Origin: Seiridium cupressi
Lineage: Eukaryota > Ascomycota > Sordariomycetes > Amphisphaeriales > Sporocadaceae
NCBI GenBank assembly: GCA_036674765.1
Contig: JARVKI010000032.1
Coordinates: 310,001-374,000 of the forward strand
Direction: 5' to 3'
DNA length: 64,000 bases
In this document: one piece after another, positions 58,190-64,000 of the stretch
How positions within the stretch are numbered: position 1 is the first letter of the stretch
How the letters are laid out: every line of letters begins with the position of its first letter
The notes under the pieces: model-generated
Seen by the model: the letters and a program-made list of their open reading frames with translations, nothing else
Databases searched by the model: none
What the model was told of the DNA's origin: nothing
Program-made: the position numbers and the translations under genes

Positions 58190-59914
58190 ATGGACAGTGT
58201 AGGAAGAAATGCGACAGCGCGATACGTCGCAACCACTATTTTCATCACAACATCCGCAGTGGGGTTGATGCTTAATATAGTCCACGTTCGTCCGGGACCT
58301 CCATCATTGAACCAAAAGATACTCGTCATTCTGCTCGTGCTGCTGGCCATCTATACCCAGATCTCGCTACGGGCGCGCCATGTCTACTACCGCAAGATGG
58401 CTGTAAATGGATGCAAGCCAATTCCCACCTATCCGAACAATGTTCTCGGTATCCCTTTCCTGCTTGAGTCAGCAAAAGGTCTCCAGGAAAACAACTTTCT
58501 ACAACTGCGCCGGGAGCAACTCGGGAAACTTGGCCGTACTTTTCAGCATCGCATGTTCCCTGAGATGCTCGATTCCATCGTTACAGATGATCCGCAGAAC
58601 ATCAAAACGATTCTAAGCACCAGATTCGACGACTGGATCTTGCCAAGGCATCGAATCAAGGGGTTTCTTCCGGTTCTTGGCTACCACTCCATCTTCATGA
58701 CCAATGGCCCGGAATGGCAGCACTCCCGAGCTATGCTTCGTCCGGCGTTCGTCCGCGATCAAATAGCTGATCTGGAATGTTTTGACAAGCATATATCCAA
58801 ATTGATTGAGAAGATCCCAAAGGATGGCAGCCGCTTTGATCTGCAGGCAATGTTTGCGCTCCTGACTATTGACTCCATCTCCGACTTCATGTTCGGTCAG
58901 ACGACCAACGTCCTTGGGAACCCACAGGAACGCGATATCAAGCTTGGCAAGTACTTCGATCTTTCACTGGTCAAGATCGCCAAACGCGCCAGACTCGGTT
59001 GGGTCACTATGCTGCTTCCCGACCGGGAGTTGGACGAGTATACACGATTCCTGCGGAGTTATGTTGATGACCTCGTCGCAGAAAGGAAACAGGCAAATAC
59101 CAAAGAGACGCAGACCCAAGAGAAACATAAATATGTGTTTCTGGACGAGTTGCTCAAGACCGGAGAGCCCGACGAGGTGATCCGAAACCAATTGCTGAGC
59201 ATCTTCTTGGCCGGCCGCGATACGACGACCAGTGTTCTTGCCTATCTGTTCTACGAACTGTCGCGGCGACCGGATGTAGTCGCAAAGATCCAGAAGGAGA
59301 TCCGTGAGCTGGGTATGAAGGATCCGTCGTGGGAAGAACTCAAGAACATGAAGTACCTCAACTGGACAGTTAAGGAGTCGTTGAGGCTCAACCCCCCGGT
59401 GCCGAATAATGCGCGAGAGGCTGTACGTGATACTATACTGCCTTCTGGTGGTGGCCCTGACGGTAAATCGCCCATCTTCGTTCTGAAAGATACATCCGTC
59501 CAGTATCAGACCTGGGTCATGCACCGCAGGAAAGACCTCTATGGCGAGGATGCGGACGGATTCCTACCAGAACGCTGGGAGAATCTGAAGGTCGGGTATG
59601 TGTCACAGAGCCTGAATCCATCCAGAAAGTGAATTAATGCGTGACCAGGTTTGAGTATGTCCCTTTCAATGCAGGTCCTCGTATATGTAAGCTACCCTCT
59701 TGATTCAGTGCTCTCCTGTAGACCGGGCCAGCGCTCACCATTCAAACCAGGCATTGGCCAGAATTTCGCCTTGACTCAAATGGCCATGGTCACGTTTCGT
59801 CTGCTACAGGCTTTCAAGACTATTGAGCGAAGAGATGATCGCCCTGCATTGTTGAAGGTGGCCATCAATTCGTCCTTGTTTCATGGGTGCTGGGTCAGCA
59901 TGACACCAGCGTGA
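58190..59914 (+). CDS. Cytochrome P450, CYP52-like (alkane/fatty-acid hydroxylase type)
   Basis: Three exons: 58190-59595, 59649-59686 (only 38 nt) and 59751-59914; 535 aa. N-terminal membrane anchors are two hydrophobic stretches (residues 12-32 and about 45-60). The I-helix is FLAGRDTTTSVLAY (near 340) and the ExxR is in VKESLRLNPPVPNNAREAVRDT (near 394). The CYP52-group tag LPSGGGPDG follows, and the PERF-like motif is FLPERWEN. The heme loop is FNAGPRICIGQNFAL. The heme-ligand Cys (residue 482) is encoded by TGC split T|GC by the second intron; both splice sites (gtaagc, ccag) are good. Relatives hydroxylate n-alkanes or fatty acids at the ER. The non-ATG upstream codons are ignored; ATG 58190 fits. 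Confidence 0.92.
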
Positions 59915-60710
59915 TTGTGGTTGATTGCGGCGCGACGGTGTTGGAGGGCGTGATGTCGATTTTCTTCGCACGCTAGGCGTTTTCCCTCACTCTTTGGACT
60001 CTGCTGGGTGTTCGGTCTTCCTACTGAATTTACCAGCTTATTTACCGGTCCATGTTTGCTTTAGTGCCTGTTGCTGTACTGATATTCGTGAAGTGCGAAA
60101 TACCGCACTAGCACTGCTTCCTCGTCCGCGTCGACAGACCTGCCAACCGTGACGAATCTGCGACTCTGCAGCAATTTCAATCTCGAGTTTGACCAGCTTC
60201 TAAGCCCCCATGCACGGAATGGCATCAACAAGATTCCCTTGTTGCCTTCCTGTTACCCAATAGTGACCTTGAAACGCCCCTACTGTAATCTCTGACAGCT
60301 GGTGGGTCTTCATGCCGCACCGCCAAGAGATAAGACGGAGTGCCCCAGACGAGGCCTTGTGGATATTTTCTCTATTCTGCGTTAGCGCTCTCTACTGATG
60401 AAAATTGTTGCCCAATGAAATGTCGTCTCTTGCCCCAGGCACCCGGACGCTGGCCTAACGGAGTGTTGAAGCCCCAGATTCTCAGGGACTGGGCAACTGA
60501 TAAGTATCATGAGCAACCACTGATAAGGTATGAGTAAACGACATTTTCAATCTGTCGGGTCCACAGCAACCAGGCTTCACCACGATATCGGGAGTCCACC
60601 GACGCGCCTCAAATGCATCTTTATCCACGCCCGTCGCGCCCGACCATGCTCCTTTGGCCCCTCTTCTTCCCAATCCTTCCCTCAATATCCAGAGCCCGGC
60701 TCAAGGCACC
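59915..60710. other. Intergenic; promoter of ammonium transporter
   Basis: About 800 bp. It includes GATAAG words near 60500 and 60522, the class of site (HGATAR) used by nitrogen regulators of the AreA type; no gene seen. Confidence 0.45.
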
Positions 60711-62406
60711 ATGAGCGAAGCTGTAAGTAACAGCGATGTAGAAGCTCAAGAACGAATTAAAGCTAATACCTGGTTGACTCTAGCCAAGCTATGACGAGTC
60801 CGTCCCTGACGGTGGCAACCCTCTGGAAGTCGACGTCAATGCTCAGTATGTAGGGTACGAATGGAACTACACCTACCTCATCTTCTGCGGCTACATTGTC
60901 TGGCTCATCATTCCCGGCATCGGTCTTCTCTATGGCGGTCTAGCACGCCGAAAGTCAGCACTAGCACTCCTGTTCCAATCTTTCATGGTGTCAGCCGTCG
61001 TGACCTTCCAATGGATGTTCTGGGGCTACAGTCTGGCCTACAGCCGAACAGCGGGCCCGTTCATCGGTGACTTGGCCAACTTCGGCCTAAAGAATGTCAT
61101 GTCTGCACCGTCTCCCGGAAACTCTACCATCCCCGAGATCGTGTTCTGCCTGTATCAATTGCTTTTTTGTGCTTGTACTGTGCAGATTGTGGTCGGTGGT
61201 GCCTTCGAGCGTGGCCGCATCATTCCGTCCCTGGTCTTCGGATTCTTCTGGGCAACCGTGGTCTATTGCCCAATTGCATGCTGGACCTGGAATGCCAATG
61301 GATGGCTATATAACGTAAGAGCATCGCCAAGGTTGTGTATGAGTATCAGCTACTGACCAAACGTCAGCTCCCATCTCTCGATTTCGCCGGTGGTGGTCCG
61401 GTCCACATCGCTTCGGGCTGGTCAGCACTCGCTTACGCTCTTGTGCTTGGCAAGAGAAAGAAGAACCCCCAGGACGAGAGCCATGGCAAGCCACACAACA
61501 CAACTCTTGTGTTCTTGGGCACTGTTCTGATCTGGTTCGGTTGGTTTGGATTCAATGGCGGATCTGCGCTTAATGCATCGATTCGCGCAATGCTGGCTGC
61601 GTTTAACACCAACACTGCTGCCTCGACGGGCATTATTGGCTGGGTAAGATCCTTTCAAGTCTGGTGAAAGTACATTTTGAACTAGGCCACTAACTTCACC
61701 AGGTCATGGTTGACTACATCAAGCACAAGCGCCGATTCAGTGTCGTCGGTGCCTGCGAAGGTGCTATCGCTGGTCTCGTGGGTATCACTCCTGCTGCCGG
61801 CTACGTCAGCGTCTGGCTGGCTGCTGTCATTGGTTTCCTGACCGCTGTCGTCTGTGCCCTGATGGACAATGTTAATGTCTGGCTGCATATCGACGAGGGC
61901 ATGGATGTCTTCAAGCTGCATGGCATCGGGGGAATGGTCGGAGCCTTCTTGACTGGTATCTTCGCAACATCTTCGAGTAAGTGCTCTGATTCCAGAGCTC
62001 ACATCTAACAAGTCTAACATCACTCCTAGTCTCTGCCTTAGACGGCGTCACTTTAGCCCCGGGCGCCATTGACGGAGAGGGCATTCAAGTCGGTCGACAG
62101 TTCGCTGAGATCACCGCCATCTCTGCTTACTCCTTCACTGTGTCCTGTGCCTTGCTTCTCATCATGAAATACATCCCTGGACTGCATCTTCGCATCTCGG
62201 ATGATGCTGAGGAGCGCGGCCTCGACTTGGATCAGTTCTTCGAGGAGGAGATTGGTGATTGGGGTCTTATTCACGACATTGAGCGGAAGCGTTACGAGCA
62301 GGCTATTATGGGTCATGCCCCGGTCCATACAAGCTCGTCGAGTGAAGCCATCCCGGAGAATAAGGCGTCAGCTACATCTGAGACCACGAGGGATAAGACC
62401 GTTTGA
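60711..62406 (+). CDS. Ammonium transporter (AMT/MEP family)
   Basis: Five exons: 60711-60722 (12 nt), 60784-61314, 61368-61643, 61703-61976 and 62030-62406, giving 489 aa, all phases right. The tiny first exon encodes MSEA. Family signatures are GIGLLYGGLARRKSAL after helix 1, DFAGGGPVHIASGWSALAYA (the AMT consensus) and GWFGFNGGSALNA. KLHGIGGMVGAFLTG holds the second pore His region. Eleven membrane helices are expected. The C-terminal cytosolic tail has GLDLDQFFEEEIGDW, part of the regulatory tail of MEP proteins, and then a Ser/Thr-rich end. It imports ammonium at the plasma membrane; MEP genes are usually nitrogen-repressed through AreA. GATAAG words in the promoter fit this. Confidence 0.95.
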
Positions 62407-63142
62407 TAGCTGGATTGAGATGGATATGCCCATTGTTCTTAATTTCAGGTTAAGGTGAATCTTATGATATGTCACTGCATCTAAGACGAGCTCGTAGGTG
62501 GAAAAGGCTTGCCTGTCTAGTTTACACTGCAAAGTAAATCTGAATAGATAAAAGCTTTGTGCAGATCGGATTTCTTTCCCGGGAGTCGACTTGATTGGGT
62601 CTGGCGATGATCAACATTGCCAGCATCATTTTGCTTGCGTCGACATGTGCCGAGGTGAATAACGTGTGTTGTATGATAGCGACACTCTCGGTTGCATTTA
62701 CACGGTTCCATTTACACGGTTGCAGCCACCAAATTTGACGTTGGAATGTCCAGTGAAGAGCCACATGGGCAGTGCGTCTATTCGGACCTGTTTCGAAGGA
62801 ATGTCCGAAAGATCTACCCCGAGACCAACAGATTGGTGGAAAGGGCGCCAGAGTCGGCACTCAGCAGGGTTCTCCGCAAAATCTTCATGGCAGATCTGCT
62901 CTTCCCGTGTGGGGAAATCATCTTCGCTGTGCTTGCACAACTACAATTTCCCGTGATCCCGAACCCGTATTACTTATAAAGGGCAGCTATTTAACTCATT
63001 CATTCAAGCTTTGCCCCGACCGAGAGAGGCCAATGGCCAACTTGCCTTGGATTGCTCCGATCCTGTCTTATTCGTACGGAAATACATTCCAGCGGAAGGT
63101 GATGAGGCCTCCAGCGCATTCACGGTCTTCATTTACTGGGAT
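62407..63142. other. Intergenic, promoter of GH79-like gene
   Basis: About 730 bp. Contains a short direct duplication of TTTACACGGTT (near 62698 and 62710). No gene is firmly supported. Confidence 0.4.
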
Positions 63143-64000
63143 ATGTTGTCTGTCATAATACTTGCGGCGGGTGCGGCAGCTGTCGCTGCTGGCCTTGGAG
63201 ATGTGATGAGGGTCAACAAAACAAGGACACTGAACATTCCATCGTCGGCGCCTTCAGGGAAGCAAATTGTAGATGCGAATTACCAGTCGTACTCGATTGA
63301 GTTCAACTACATGCTGGATTTTGCTGGAAACAACTCGTAAGTGATTGCGCATCTATCCCGAGTTCTCCAACGTCCAGCTCATGCCCCCAAAAGTGCCCCG
63401 AACAAGTACTCTATTCAATTGCTGCAGAATTTAGCCGATATTTCTGGGGCGTATCCTATCATCCGAGCTGGAGGCACAACACAGAACAGAGCGACATTTG
63501 TGGCCAACCAAACCCAAGCCCTCATCCAGAAGTTCTCATCCTCAGATGCAGATCAGCCCAGCTCTTTGACGATCGGCCCGACTTGGGTGGAATCGTTCCA
63601 ACAGTTCCCCGAAGGGATAAAGTACATATACGGTCTCAACTTCTACGACGGCGAGGTTGGTCTCGATCAGACTGTTCTCGAAGCGACCAGTGCCTTTGAG
63701 GGCCTTGGCAATTCGCTCTACGCGTTTGAAATTGGGAATGAGGTTGATGGTGAGTAAGACTTCAACACAAATTTTCACCTATATTGACATCCTCCAAGGA
63801 TGGCCAGGTGGTTCCAGGCGGCCAGCTAATTGGACTATTGAACGTTATGTGGCTCAATGGCTCGAATTCGCTGATGTCATCCGTGAAGATGCTGTGGGTG
63901 TTTCAGATGCAAGTCTTGAACCACTCTTTCAAGGATGCGCATTCGAAGCACCACGCTATCTAGGGTACAATGAAACCCCGTTCTGGAACGTCGAGAATGC
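63143..64000 (+). CDS. GH79-like glycoside hydrolase (beta-glucuronidase type), 5' part only
   Basis: Exons 63143-63336, 63394-63749 and 63799 to beyond the window; introns 57 and 49 nt, phase-consistent. The start MLSVIILAAGAAAVAAG is a signal peptide, so the enzyme is secreted. Sequence then follows the fungal GH79 pattern: SFSIEF-like SYSIEFNYMLDFAGN, LLQNLADISGAYPIIRAGGTTQNRA, and YIYGLNFYDG. The acid/base Glu lies in YAFEIGNEVDGW across the second intron. GH79 enzymes remove glucuronic acid from plant cell-wall arabinogalactans or proteoglycans. The nucleophile and C-terminal domain lie outside the window. Upstream longer frames exist but ATG 63143 gives the signal peptide. Confidence 0.85.

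Noticed and set aside
62692..62979. Plus-strand 95-aa ORF before the GH79-like gene
   Set aside because: No start context, motif or spliced continuation; lies in the promoter.

Overview
The window looks like a gene-rich but partly decayed accessory stretch of a filamentous ascomycete (Pezizomycotina) chromosome. The basis is 45-70 nt GT-AG introns with CTAAC/CTGAC-like branch points and fungal families: Zn2Cys6 regulators, HET proteins, a CFEM protein, a siderophore-type MFS carrier, a CYP52-like P450, PDR-type ABC remnants and a MEP ammonium transporter. Splice joins were made by eye from reading frames and splice consensus. No RNA gene was found.

Layout. 0.3-2.5 kb: P-loop protein ORF broken by two in-frame TAG codons. 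3.15-4.3 kb: Gly/Gln-rich RGG-type protein with a frame switch. 6.8-8.0 kb: frameshifted hypothetical gene, with five imperfect repeats just upstream. 9-10.2 kb: remnant of a PDR-type ABC transporter. 11.2-17.0 kb: carbohydrate block with an intact intracellular GH3 beta-glucosidase and an intact MFS sugar transporter, both preceded by similar CCGG/ATTTCC motifs. 17.3-18.9 kb: fragment of a Cys-containing protein broken at a G9 run, and a small charged protein. 19.2-20.6 kb: regulator with a fungal_trans_2-type domain but no DNA-binding part. 21.8-26 kb: SDR, a small orphan fragment and an APH-type kinase. 27-29.9 kb: small hypothetical gene and a pepsin-like pseudogene.

30.5-38.7 kb: Zn2Cys6 regulator, monocarboxylate-type MFS pseudogene, ACC deaminase and a second Zn2Cys6 regulator, possibly an ACC/amino-acid utilisation cluster. 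39-41.9 kb: HET gene and a small PLDc_N-like membrane protein. 43.3-50.4 kb: siderophore-type MFS carrier (frameshifted), CFEM GPI protein, AIF/FSP1-like flavoprotein (frameshifted) and a GNAT acetyltransferase. Their intergenic regions hold four exact matches to the iron-repressor GATA consensus RATCWGATAA. I noticed none elsewhere in the window. This is the most coherent candidate system here.

52.8-56 kb: 16-bp tandem repeat followed by an 884-aa HET protein fused to a basic/acidic linker and a C2H2-like tail. 58.2-59.9 kb: CYP52-like P450. 60.7-62.4 kb: ammonium transporter. 63.1-64 kb: 5' part of a GH79-like glycoside hydrolase that runs off the window.

Many genes splice cleanly into full-length proteins, while others carry single-base indels, several at short homopolymers. 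Either the assembly has residual indel errors or accessory genes are decaying. In-frame stops and damaged motifs support real decay for at least some.
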